From positions 1 to 6,882 of the forward strand of contig CAMDXD010000215.1 of assembly GCA_945877995.1 (NCBI GenBank): a DNA stretch of 6,882 nucleotides, in the 5' to 3' direction. The notes under the pieces are model-generated. The model saw only the letters and a program-made list of their open reading frames with translations, did not search any database and was not told the DNA's origin. The translations under genes were made by a program, and so were the position numbers. Below are positions 1-6,724 of the stretch, piece by piece. This DNA comes from Bordetella parapertussis (GTDB taxonomy: Bacteria > Pseudomonadota > Gammaproteobacteria > Burkholderiales > CAIKXV01). Numbering within the stretch: the first letter of the stretch is position 1; each line of letters opens with the position of its first letter.

Positions 1-480
1 GGATGTGCCCACGCCGCCGGAGGCATAGCTCATGCGGCTCGCCGGGTTCTTCGCATGGGCGATCAGCTCCTTCAGCGTCGTGGCCGGCACCGACGGGTGG
101 GAGATCACCAGTTGCGACACCTGGGCGAAGCGGGTGATCGGCGCAAAGCTCTTAACCGGGTCGTAGGACAGGCTCTTGAGCAGGCTCGGGGCCGCGCCGA
201 ACGAGCCCAGCTGCCCGAGATGGACCGTATAGCCGTCTGGGGAGGCGCGCGCCGCGATTTCCGCCGCCAGCACGCCTGCGCCGCCGGCCCGGTTCTCGAC
301 GATGACCGGCTGCCCCCAGCGCTCGGCGAGTTGCTGGGCGAGTTGCCGGGCGAGCAGGTCGCCGGTGGTCGCTGGCGAGGCGGTGATCATGCGCACCGGT
401 TTCACCGGGAAGGGTTCGGCCGCATGCACCGCGCAGGCAGCCACGGTGGTGAACAGGGTCGGGAGGATCAGGAGGCGCAT
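1..480 (-). CDS. Bug/TctC-family tripartite tricarboxylate transporter substrate-binding protein, 3' end outside window
   Basis: Only the N-terminal 160 residues are present; the gene runs off position 1. The protein should be exported to the periplasm and bind a small, often carboxylated, ligand. Residues 1-20 (MRLLILPTLFTTVAACAVHA) form a typical signal peptide, and the mature start AEPFPVKPVRMI matches the Bug opening strand. Family hallmarks follow: an amphipathic helix ending in ERWGQPVIVENRAG (about 52-65) and ARASPDGYT (about 77-85). The usual glycine-rich ligand loop (PGGxxD) reads ASPATTGD here, so the ligand pocket may be unusual. The start at 480 gives the cleanest signal peptide; an in-frame ATG at 519 would add a poor 13-residue extension. 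It is divergent from the secreted hydrolase at 694. No membrane subunits (TctA/TctB) are in the window, so this may be an orphan binding protein, as is common in Burkholderiales. The ligand cannot be inferred. Confidence 0.9.
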   Translation of the reverse strand, partial: MRLLILPTLFTTVAACAVHAAEPFPVKPVRMITASPATTGDLLARQLAQQLAERWGQPVIVENRAGGAGVLAAEIAARASPDGYTVHLGQLGSFGAAPSLLKSLSYDPVKSFAPITRFAQVSQLVISHPSVPATTLKELIAHAKNPASRMSYASGGVGTS

Positions 481-658
481 GCGAAGTCCGCGTGGATTGG
501 CTGGATCATATGGTGCCATTTCTCGGTAGGTGGAAACAACCAAGGCTTTCATCGGTCCGTCACGTCGGCGCGAGGCCGTGCATCGAGGATCCAGGGCGGC
601 GTCTGGCGGCCCGGCTGGCCCGCCCGGATCGCGGCGTATCATTCGGCGATCACATTCC

Positions 659-675
659 CGCGGGCTGGACCCGCG
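659..675. promoter_or_regulatory. Small inverted repeat in the leader of the hydrolase gene
   Basis: CGCGGG (659-664) and CCCGCG (670-675) are perfect 6-bp arms around a 5-nt loop, ending 5 nt before the AGGAGG ribosome site at 681-686. It could be a leader hairpin or a small operator. In GC-rich DNA such arms arise by chance, so confidence is low. The rest of the 213-bp divergent spacer (481-693) holds one weak -10-like TATCAT (637-642) with no matching -35, and nothing else I can support. Confidence 0.2.
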
Positions 676-693
676 CAGCGAGGAGGCGTATCG

Positions 694-1755
694 ATGAATC
701 GGGTCATGGCAAGGTCCATATTCGTGCTGTCCGTCGTGCTTGGCCTGCCGGCGCTGGCCCAGGCAGCACCGTGCATGGTGATCACCCTCACCGGCACCCA
801 GGGCGGTCCGTCGTCGTTCCAGGGCCTGGCGGGTGCGGGGACCCTGGTGACCTATGGCGACGACTCCAACGATTGCCGCGGGGTAAACCTGCAGTTCGAC
901 GCGGGCAGAGGCACCACGATGCGCCTGTCGCAGGTCGGGGTCACGCCCGGGGATGTCCATGCGGTCTTCATTACCCATGTGCATTCCGATCATGTGGACG
1001 GGCTCGCCGACCTGCTCCAGCTGCGCTGGATGCAGCAATACAAGCTGCCGAAGATCGATGTCGTGTGCGCAGGCGATGCCGCTGCCCCCGCCGGCTACCT
1101 GATGAGCTGCGCGAAGCTGGTCGCGCACACTGCGGACGCCTACATCCAGTCGGGCGAGATCGCGCAGCGCCGCGCCGAGGAGAAGGCGCGACCGGCGGGT
1201 GGTCCCGCCGACCTGGCCAATGTCAGGACCTTCGCATCCTCCGACGCAGCACAGGTGGTGTGGTCGAGCGGCGATGTCCGGGTCACGGCGGTGCGCTCGG
1301 CGCATGTGGCGGGACATGCGTCCTATCGGGTCGATACCCCGGCGGGCAGCGTGGTCATCGGCGGCGATGCGGGCAACGACACCCCGGCGCCGCCGCGCGC
1401 GTCATCCACCTCGGCGCAGGTCGAGGCGCTGGCGAAAGGTGCACAGGTCATCGTGCACTCGGCGATCCATCCGGTGATGGGCCCGGACGGCGGCACCGGC
1501 TTTCCCGCGCCGATCTACCACCGGCAGAGCACCGCGACCGACCTCGGGGCGATGGCAGAGCGTTCGGGCGCGCGGCAGCTGATGCTCACGCACCTGATTC
1601 CGCCGCTCGGTGCCGCGCAGCAGGGGCCTTATCGCCTGCCCAAGGGTGCGCTCACCGCCGCCGACTACGAGTCGGCGGTGCGGGCCAGCGGTTTCGGTGG
1701 CGGGTTGACCGTGGGAGGGGACCTGTCGAGCGTGCGGCTGCCAGCGAGGCGCTGA
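694..1755 (+). CDS. Secreted MBL-fold metallohydrolase, RNase Z/arylsulfatase (AtsA)-like
   Basis: This is a 353-residue predicted periplasmic metal-dependent hydrolase. The start is fixed by a perfect AGGAGG at 681-686, 7 nt upstream, and by a signal peptide directly after it (residues about 5-24, ending ALAQA before APC). The open frame extends far upstream, but without a ribosome site and across the divergent Bug gene. The metallo-beta-lactamase signature HVHSDH is at 95-100, giving His95, His97, Asp99 and His100 as metal ligands. Further ligands are probably the His in SAHVAGHASYRV (His204 or His208), Asp225 in GGDAGND and His300 in LMLTHLIPP. The order and the late THLIPP motif fit the RNase Z/AtsA-like branch rather than class B beta-lactamases or glyoxalases. 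Four cysteines (27, 61, 125, 139) could form periplasmic disulfides. The substrate is unknown. The divergent binding-protein gene suggests a link to uptake of a small ester or similar compound, which is inference only. Confidence 0.88.
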   Translation: MNRVMARSIFVLSVVLGLPALAQAAPCMVITLTGTQGGPSSFQGLAGAGTLVTYGDDSNDCRGVNLQFDAGRGTTMRLSQVGVTPGDVHAVFITHVHSDHVDGLADLLQLRWMQQYKLPKIDVVCAGDAAAPAGYLMSCAKLVAHTADAYIQSGEIAQRRAEEKARPAGGPADLANVRTFASSDAAQVVWSSGDVRVTAVRSAHVAGHASYRVDTPAGSVVIGGDAGNDTPAPPRASSTSAQVEALAKGAQVIVHSAIHPVMGPDGGTGFPAPIYHRQSTATDLGAMAERSGARQLMLTHLIPPLGAAQQGPYRLPKGALTAADYESAVRASGFGGGLTVGGDLSSVRLPARR

Positions 1756-1779
1756 GGCGCGCAGCGCCCTTCGATGACG

Positions 1780-1965
1780 TCATCCGCGTTCGTTCATCCA
1801 CGCCGGGATGTCCTGCTGTTGGTGAAGCACGCGCCAGACGTCGACGTGATCGTCGCGTTCGACGTAGAAGACCAGGTAACGGTAGCGGTCAACGGGCCCG
1901 GACCTCAGGTCCGCAAGCCCCAGTGCCCGATGCACTTTCGAGGCGCTGTACCTTAGATGGTGCCA
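1780..1965 (-). pseudogene. 5'-truncated ParE/RelE-type toxin remnant
   Basis: The minus strand encodes about 61 residues that closely resemble the C-terminal half of a ParE/RelE plasmid-stabilization toxin: RALGLADLRSGPVDRYRYLV, then FYVERDDHVDVWRVLH, then a QQQDIPAWMNERG tail before TGA (1780-1782). The core pattern LVFYVER...VDVWRVLH...DIPAW is characteristic of this branch. The N-terminal half (helical hairpin and first strand) is missing. The frame meets a TAG at 1966-1968 and has no usable start codon or upstream antitoxin gene. It converges on the hydrolase gene, whose stop is 24 nt away, and points away from vapB. I read it as a decayed toxin locus, probably cut by the event that placed the DNA to its right. 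An undetected frameshift linking it to upstream sequence is unlikely, since no ParE N-terminus is recognisable there. Confidence 0.75.
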
Positions 1966-1981
1966 CTACGCGCTTGCGTGC

Positions 1982-2001
1982 CTGGAAGCGGCTGGAAGCG
2001 G
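1982..2001. repeat. Two perfect tandem copies of a 10-bp unit
   Basis: CTGGAAGCGG occurs twice head to tail, followed by a partial CT. It lies between the parE remnant and the vapBC promoter candidate. It is probably a slippage product; no function is implied. Confidence 0.6.
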
Positions 2002-2002
2002 C

Positions 2003-2031
2003 TTGATCGGCTATTACAACCCAGTTACCAT
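2003..2031 (+). promoter_or_regulatory. Candidate sigma70-type promoter for vapBC
   Basis: TTGATC (2003-2008) and TACCAT (2026-2031) are separated by 17 bp, each matching four of six consensus bases. This would start transcription near 2038, about 25 nt before the vapB ATG and upstream of the palindrome at 2049-2063, a layout suited to autorepression. Both hexamers are weak matches. Confidence 0.3.
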
Positions 2032-2048
2032 GCGCGCCATATCAAAAG

Positions 2049-2063
2049 TATGGGTGACCCATA
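2049..2063. promoter_or_regulatory. Perfect palindrome across the vapB start, probable autoregulatory operator
   Basis: TATGGGT-G-ACCCATA has perfect 7-bp arms around one base, and the last base is the A of the vapB ATG (2063-2065). VapB-type antitoxins bind palindromes in their own promoter regions, alone or as VapBC complexes, so this is the obvious operator candidate. Its position would also let it block ribosome access. The palindrome is seen directly; the binding is inferred. Confidence 0.55.
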
Positions 2064-2305
2064 TGAAGACTACCATTGAACTTCCGGATGAACTTCTGGA
2101 GCGCAGCAAAGCTGTTGCGCGGCGCGAAAACTCCACGCTCAAGGCCCTGATCGAAGAGGGCCTTCGCCTGGCGCTGCGCGCGCGCAGGCGCAAGCCTGCC
2201 GTGCCTTTTTCCCTGCAGCCTTTTCTGGGTGACGGCTTGTCGCCGGAGTTCGCGGGCGCCGGCTGGGAGACGATGCGCGACGAGATCTACCGTGATCGCG
2301 GTTGA
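2063..2305 (+). CDS. vapB: VapB-type antitoxin, ribbon-helix-helix-like
   Basis: An 80-residue antitoxin that should bind and neutralise the toxin encoded next to it and repress the operon. The N-terminus looks like a ribbon-helix-helix DNA-binding fold: a short strand (KTTIELP, 2-8), helix A (DELLERSKAVARREN, 9-23) and helix B (STLKALIEEGLRLAL, 24-38). A basic linker RARRRK follows, then a C-terminal tail ending WETMRDEIYRDRG, the kind of segment that wraps the toxin active site in this family. The ATG at 2063 is chosen because the RHH strand begins there and the operator palindrome abuts it. The in-frame ATG at 2003 would only add 20 unrelated residues. No strong Shine-Dalgarno site is visible. 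The stop overlaps the toxin start by 14 nt, so the two genes are translationally coupled. Confidence 0.85.
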   Translation: MKTTIELPDELLERSKAVARRENSTLKALIEEGLRLALRARRRKPAVPFSLQPFLGDGLSPEFAGAGWETMRDEIYRDRG

Positions 2306-2726
2306 CACCAACATCCTGGTCTATGCGCACCGCGCGGACTCGCCCTTCCACGACCGTGCGCGCCTGACACTGGAGTCGCTCGCCGTCGGGGCCCGGGAAT
2401 GGGCCATTCCCTGGCCGTGTGCGCACGAGTTCTTCGCCGTCGTCACGCATCCCCGCATCTACAAGACCGCCACGCCCGCCAGCACGGCTTTCGCTCAACT
2501 GCGCGCTTTGCAGACGCTGGCCAACCTTGTGTTCATCGCCGAGGCCGACGACTACTTGCAGCATCTTGAGCCGCTGGCGCTGGCGGCCAAGGTGCACGGG
2601 GGGGCGATTCACGACGCGCGAATCGCCGCGATCTGCCTTTCGCACGGCGTAGCCGAGTTGTGGTCGGCCGACCGCGACTTCTCCCGGTTTCCAGCGCTTG
2701 CAGTCCGCAATCCATTGATCGGATGA
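2292..2726 (+). CDS. vapC: VapC-type PIN-domain ribonuclease toxin
   Basis: A 144-residue PIN-domain protein, normal length for VapC, predicted to be a Mg-dependent endoribonuclease that cuts RNA (tRNA or rRNA in studied members) when free of VapB. It starts with GTG at 2292, placing the family opening IAVDTNILVYAHR right at the N-terminus and overlapping the vapB end by 14 nt. Longer in-frame starts (2229) would put 21 vapB-shadow residues in front. The acidic catalytic set looks complete: Asp5 in VDTN, Glu46 in CAHEFF, Asp108 in AIHDARI, and Asp127 with Asp129 in WSADRDFSRF. It is therefore probably an active toxin, with VapB and the palindrome forming a full autoregulated module. The RNA target cannot be told from sequence. 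Confidence 0.88.
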   Translation: MIAVDTNILVYAHRADSPFHDRARLTLESLAVGAREWAIPWPCAHEFFAVVTHPRIYKTATPASTAFAQLRALQTLANLVFIAEADDYLQHLEPLALAAKVHGGAIHDARIAAICLSHGVAELWSADRDFSRFPALAVRNPLIG

Positions 2727-2760
2727 CTGCGCGCCGGGATTTTTGAGCGCGGCGTCGGAC

Positions 2761-2848
2761 CCGTTGATCGTCGATATCCTGGTGCGCGAATTGCGCGCAG
2801 TATTGCGCAGCCCGGGAATGCCTTGAGTGCCTTGAGGGTCAGGGCTTG
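2761..2848 (+). pseudogene. Possible C-terminal scrap of a Bug-family protein, frameshifted
   Basis: Just after vapC, the frame from 2761 reads PLIVDILVRELRAVLRSPGM and then stops at 2824. A neighbouring frame at 2831-2848 reads LEGQGL. Together these resemble the late Bug segment in which a long helix ends in LRSP and is followed by a (L/A)xxQGxEP motif. The resemblance is short and needs a frameshift, so it is tentative. The adjacent unmistakable Bug N-terminus at 2857 supports it: tandem Bug genes with a deletion between them would leave this arrangement. Confidence 0.3.
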
Positions 2849-2856
2849 CATGAACG

Positions 2857-3081
2857 ACATGGCCGGAAAAACCGGTAAGGGTGATCGTTCCCTCGGCGCC
2901 AGGCGGGGGTACGGATTCATCGGTCCGCATCTTCGCGCCGCGCCTGTCCGAACTGCTCGGCCAGTTGGTACTGGTCGACAACCGCGCCGGAGCGAGCGGC
3001 AACATCGGCGCCGAAGTGGTGGCCCGAGCCGCACCAGATGGCTACACGCTGCTGGCCGCGATCGCCTCTCACACCAGCAAT
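2857..3081 (+). pseudogene. N-terminal fragment of a second Bug-family binding protein
   Basis: About 75 residues match the start of mature Bug proteins: TWPEKPVRVIVPSAPGGGTD (with the canonical glycine-rich ligand loop), then a helix ending LSELLGQLVLVDNRAG, then GNIGAEVVARAAPDGYTLLA. Similarity ends near SHTSN (3081), and the frame continues as unrelated sequence to 3294. There is a TGA at 2851-2853 immediately before it, no signal peptide and no plausible ribosome site. Both ends are therefore lost and about three quarters of a normal gene of some 320 codons is missing. It differs clearly from the intact Bug gene at 1-480, whose loop lacks the PGGGTD motif, so it is not a recent copy of that gene. 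Confidence 0.8.
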
Positions 3082-3335
3082 CGGGAATCAGCTGCTCAGC
3101 ACGGCTCGGCAGCGGCGCCGTGTCGATCGGTAGTCTGCCCGACCGAAGTGAGCGGGAAGGTCGACCGGGACAACGATGCGAAGCTGGTACTAGCCGGCCC
3201 GAAGGGTAAGGCCAAGTGGTGTCGACATTTCTGCTTTCTTCATGACTGGAAGGTAGCAAAGTGTCACAACGAAGTGTCACACCATGTCAGATAACCTATT
3301 GAAAATAATAAAATATACAGATCAACGGGTTGTCT
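3082..3335. other. Decayed intergenic zone with AT-rich island beside the tRNA
   Basis: No gene is supported here. The frame left open after the Bug fragment has no recognisable domain. Positions 3214-3283 carry a GTGTCGACATTTCTG segment and two AAGTGTCACA copies, which look like repeated protein-binding sites such as those near insertion-sequence ends, but I cannot name an element and see no transposase. Positions 3291-3325 are strikingly AT-rich for this window. On the tRNA strand this stretch is T-rich and may act in part as a tRNA trailer or terminator, though I see no hairpin. Confidence 0.5.
3259..3283. repeat. Direct repeat of a 12-bp motif at 13-bp spacing
   Basis: AAGTGTCACAAC (3259-3270) and AAGTGTCACACC (3272-3283) agree at 11 of 12 positions. 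Each contains a small dyad, GTGT-C-ACA. A looser relative, AAGTGGTGTCGACA, lies at 3214-3227. They could be binding sites at the end of a mobile element or an operator; neither is shown. Confidence 0.6.
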
Positions 3336-3425
3336 TGGCGGAAGCGGTGAGATTCGAACTCACGGTGGAGTTTCCCCCACGGCGGTTTTCAAGACCGCTG
3401 CCTTAAACCACTCGGCCACGCTTCC
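3336..3425 (-). tRNA. tRNA-Ser, anticodon UGA
   Basis: A complete 90-nt class II tRNA. The 7-bp acceptor stem is perfect (GGAAGCG at the 5' end, 3425-3419, with CGCTTCC at 3346-3340). It is followed by discriminator G (3339) and an encoded CCA (3338-3336). The anticodon stem GCGGT/ACCGC encloses the loop CTTGAAA, with the anticodon complementary to 3389-3391. A long variable arm (GTGGGGG region) and a T arm GTGAG-TTCGAAT-CTCAC complete it. G73 and the long variable arm are serine identity features. It decodes UCA and, by wobble, other UCN codons. It is divergent from yccA, and its 3' end faces the decayed zone on the left. Confidence 0.97.
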
Positions 3426-3608
3426 GGGTACCCGTCGGCCCGAAGGCTACTCAATTCCGGCCCGGGGCGCCACCAGCCGCCTCGGGGGCATGGACACCGG
3501 TCACGGTAGACTGGCAGCCTGAACCTTTGTCATCATAGGGAACTTCCGGCGCAAGCCATGGTCTGAGTCGTCGTAGCAATCCGCTTTCACTTTCCCAGGA
3601 GGGAACAC

Positions 3609-4298
3609 ATGCAACCAGAACTCCGGATCCCGGCCCAGGCAGGGGAACTTTCGGTCTCGCAGAACCGGGTGCTCCGCAACACCTACCTGCTGCTTTCGCT
3701 GACGATGATTCCCACGCTCATCGGCGCGTTGATCGGCATGCAGCTGAACTTCGGGATCATGCGCACCAACCCGATCATGAGTTTCGTGGTGATCCTGGCC
3801 GTGTTCTACGGCATGGTGTTCGCGATCGAGAAGAACAAGGACAGCGGGCTGGGCGTCGCATTGCTGCTCGCCTTCACGTTCATGATGGGCCTGCTGCTGG
3901 CCCCGCTGCTGCAGACCGCACTTGGGCTGTCCAACGGTGGCCAGATCATCGCCATGGCGGCGGCTGGCACCGGCGCATCGTTCTTCGGGATGGCCACGAT
4001 CGCGACCGTGACCAAGCGCGACTTCAGCTTCCTGAACAAGTTCCTGATGGTTGGCGTGATCGTCGTGATGATCGCCATCGTCGCGAACCTGTTCCTGCAG
4101 ATGCCTGCGCTGTCACTGACGATCTCGGCCGTGGTCGTGCTGATCTCGACGATGCTCATCCTCCACACGCTGAGCGGCATCATCAACGGCGGCGAGACGA
4201 ACTACGTGTCGGCCACGCTCAGCCTGTACATCAGCATCTACAACATCTTCTCGAGCCTGGTGCAGTTGCTGATGGCGTTCACCGGCAACCGCGACTGA
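3609..4298 (+). CDS. yccA: YccA-like Bax inhibitor-1 family inner-membrane protein
   Basis: A 229-residue polytopic membrane protein with about seven membrane segments (approx. 26-44, 56-73, 82-102, 111-131, 144-164, 167-187, 203-225) and a soluble N-terminal tail. It matches E. coli YccA as I recall it, in the VLRNTY motif (21-26), DFSFLNKFLMVGV region (138-150), NLFLQMPAL (160-168), GGETNYV (194-200) and the end LYISIYNIF (206-214). In E. coli, YccA is a substrate and modulator of the FtsH membrane protease, and its cytoplasmic N-tail is where degradation begins. Ser209 stands where many BI-1 proteins have an Asp implicated in ion sensing, as in E. coli YccA, so this belongs to the YccA branch. 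The start is set by AGGAGGG at 3597-3603. No clear promoter is seen in the 183-bp spacer to the tRNA. Transcription ends at the hairpin 24 nt downstream. Confidence 0.92.
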   Translation: MQPELRIPAQAGELSVSQNRVLRNTYLLLSLTMIPTLIGALIGMQLNFGIMRTNPIMSFVVILAVFYGMVFAIEKNKDSGLGVALLLAFTFMMGLLLAPLLQTALGLSNGGQIIAMAAAGTGASFFGMATIATVTKRDFSFLNKFLMVGVIVVMIAIVANLFLQMPALSLTISAVVVLISTMLILHTLSGIINGGETNYVSATLSLYISIYNIFSSLVQLLMAFTGNRD

Positions 4299-4322
4299 CC
4301 GCACAGGCAATACGCGTGATCG

Positions 4323-4349
4323 AAAAAGGCCCGCTTCGGCGGGCCTTTT

Positions 4350-4350
<1 letters not shown>
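4323..4350. terminator. Bidirectional rho-independent terminator between yccA and rlmD
   Basis: A perfect 12-bp stem (4323-4334 with 4339-4350) encloses a TTCG loop; the mirror loop on the other strand is CGAA. The GC-rich core GGCCCGC is flanked by A5 and T5, so a U-tract follows the stem in both directions. It serves both convergent genes, and its last base pair overlaps the rlmD stop codon (4350-4352). Confidence 0.92.
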
Positions 4351-5831
<1,481 letters not shown>

Positions 5832-5865
5832 CGCGCGGCAGCCGACAGCGCGGCAGACGCGCGCA

Positions 5866-6642
5866 TCATGAAGGCCATGCCGCGAGGAACTCCTGCCAGT
5901 GCGCGCCAGGGGTGCGGCCGAGCGTCGCGCGTACCCGCGCGATCTCCTGCTCGTAGACCGCCGGCACCAGCGTGCCGCGCAGGTGCTGGAAGCGCAGGTA
6001 CATCAGGTAGGTGTTGACCGCATCGGTCTCGCAGTAGGCGCGGATCTCGGGAAGGCGTCCGTCGCGGAACGCACCCCATACCTGGCTGCCGTCCATGCCC
6101 AGCTTGCCCGGGAACCCGCACAGCTTCGCCAGTTCGTCCAGCGGTGCGGACGCGCGCGGCTGGTACATCGCCAGCAGGTCCATCAGGTCGAGGTGCCGCA
6201 TGTGATAGCGGCTGATGTAGTTGTTCCACTTGAACTCGCGGTCGTCGTCGCCGAGCTCCCAGAAGCGTGGTGCGGTGACGCCGTTGACCAGCGCGCGGTA
6301 GTTCAGCACCGGCAGGTCGAAGCCGCCGCCGTTCCAAGATACCAGCTGCGGCAGGTACTTCTCGACGCCGTCGAAGAAGCGCTGGACCAGCGTCGCCTCG
6401 CTGTCCTCCGGCAGTCCGAGCGACCACACGCGGAAGTGATCGCCTTCGCGCAGCGCGCAGGAGATCGCGACCACCTTCTGCAGGTGCAGCGGCTGGAAGT
6501 CGGTGCCGTGGCTCTGCCGTCGCTTCTGGTGCGCCATGTCGACGATATCCTGGTCGGACAGGGCGTCCGACAGCCCGTGCAGCACGCGCAGCCCGACAAT
6601 GTCGGGGATGGTTTCGATGTCGAAAGCCAGTATCGGGGTCAT
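5866..6642 (-). CDS. Predicted DEDDy 3'-5' exonuclease (PolB-like exonuclease family)
   Basis: A 258-residue protein of the DnaQ-like superfamily, close to the stand-alone PolB-like exonucleases (PF10108 type). Exo I is FDIETIPD with Asp8 and Glu10. Exo II is SWNGGGFDLPVL with Asp109. Exo III is YCETDAVNTYLMYLR, with Tyr203 and Asp207 in the DEDDy spacing. The four acidic residues that hold two metal ions are therefore present. RYHMRHLDLMDLL (145-157) and a C-terminal helix fit the family. It should remove nucleotides from 3' ends of DNA (or RNA), but its cellular role is not established. The start at 6642 puts Exo I at the usual distance from the N-terminus; no Shine-Dalgarno site is evident. 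It appears to head a two-gene operon with rlmD and is divergent from accA with an 82-bp spacer. A -10 element TAGAAT on its strand (6675-6670) would give a leader of about 20 nt. Confidence 0.88.
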   Translation of the reverse strand: MTPILAFDIETIPDIVGLRVLHGLSDALSDQDIVDMAHQKRRQSHGTDFQPLHLQKVVAISCALREGDHFRVWSLGLPEDSEATLVQRFFDGVEKYLPQLVSWNGGGFDLPVLNYRALVNGVTAPRFWELGDDDREFKWNNYISRYHMRHLDLMDLLAMYQPRASAPLDELAKLCGFPGKLGMDGSQVWGAFRDGRLPEIRAYCETDAVNTYLMYLRFQHLRGTLVPAVYEQEIARVRATLGRTPGAHWQEFLAAWPS

Positions 6643-6669
6643 GGACTGCGCGCGTGGGGTTGACCGCGG

Positions 6670-6716
6670 ATTCTAGCCGATGGGCGCCGATGAAGGTCCC
6701 GGCGATCGGCTATCAT
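6670..6716. promoter_or_regulatory. Divergent -10 elements for exonuclease/rlmD and accA within an inverted repeat
   Basis: TAGCCGAT (6674-6681) and ATCGGCTA (6705-6712) form a perfect 8-bp inverted repeat 23 bp apart. Each arm runs into a -10-like hexamer pointing outward: TATCAT (6711-6716) toward accA, and TAGAAT (complement of 6670-6675) toward the exonuclease gene. Thus ATCGGC precedes both hexamers. No good -35 is visible on either side, so an activator could bind the repeat, or the elements may be weak. Confidence 0.4.
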
Positions 6717-6724
6717 TGTCATCG

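Noticed and set aside
511..520. ATGGTGCCAT as an operator in the Bug/hydrolase spacer
   Set aside because: The arms are only 4 bp and could occur by chance.
55..693. Upstream in-frame extension of the hydrolase frame
   Set aside because: It lies antisense to the Bug gene, shows no domain, and the signal peptide plus AGGAGG fix the start at 694.
1756..1768. GGCGC-GCA-GCGCC hairpin just after the hydrolase stop as a terminator
   Set aside because: The stem is only 5 bp and no T-run follows; the resemblance is too weak to call.
1773..1784. 12-bp palindrome GATGACGTCATC
   Set aside because: It overlaps the end of the parE remnant, with no promoter near; probably chance.
1982..2001. Tandem 10-bp units as a CRISPR or iteron array
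   Set aside because: There are only two contiguous copies, with no spacers and no replication gene.
492..2006. Long plus-strand open frame of about 500 codons
   Set aside because: It is Arg/Gly/Pro-rich, overlaps the hydrolase in another frame and resembles no family; a GC-rich shadow.
2139..3005. Long minus-strand open frame opposite vapBC and the Bug fragment
   Set aside because: The opposite strand carries the conserved PIN and Bug motifs, and this frame shows none.
5899..6663. Plus-strand open frame opposite the exonuclease
   Set aside because: The DEDDy motifs lie on the minus strand; this frame is a shadow.
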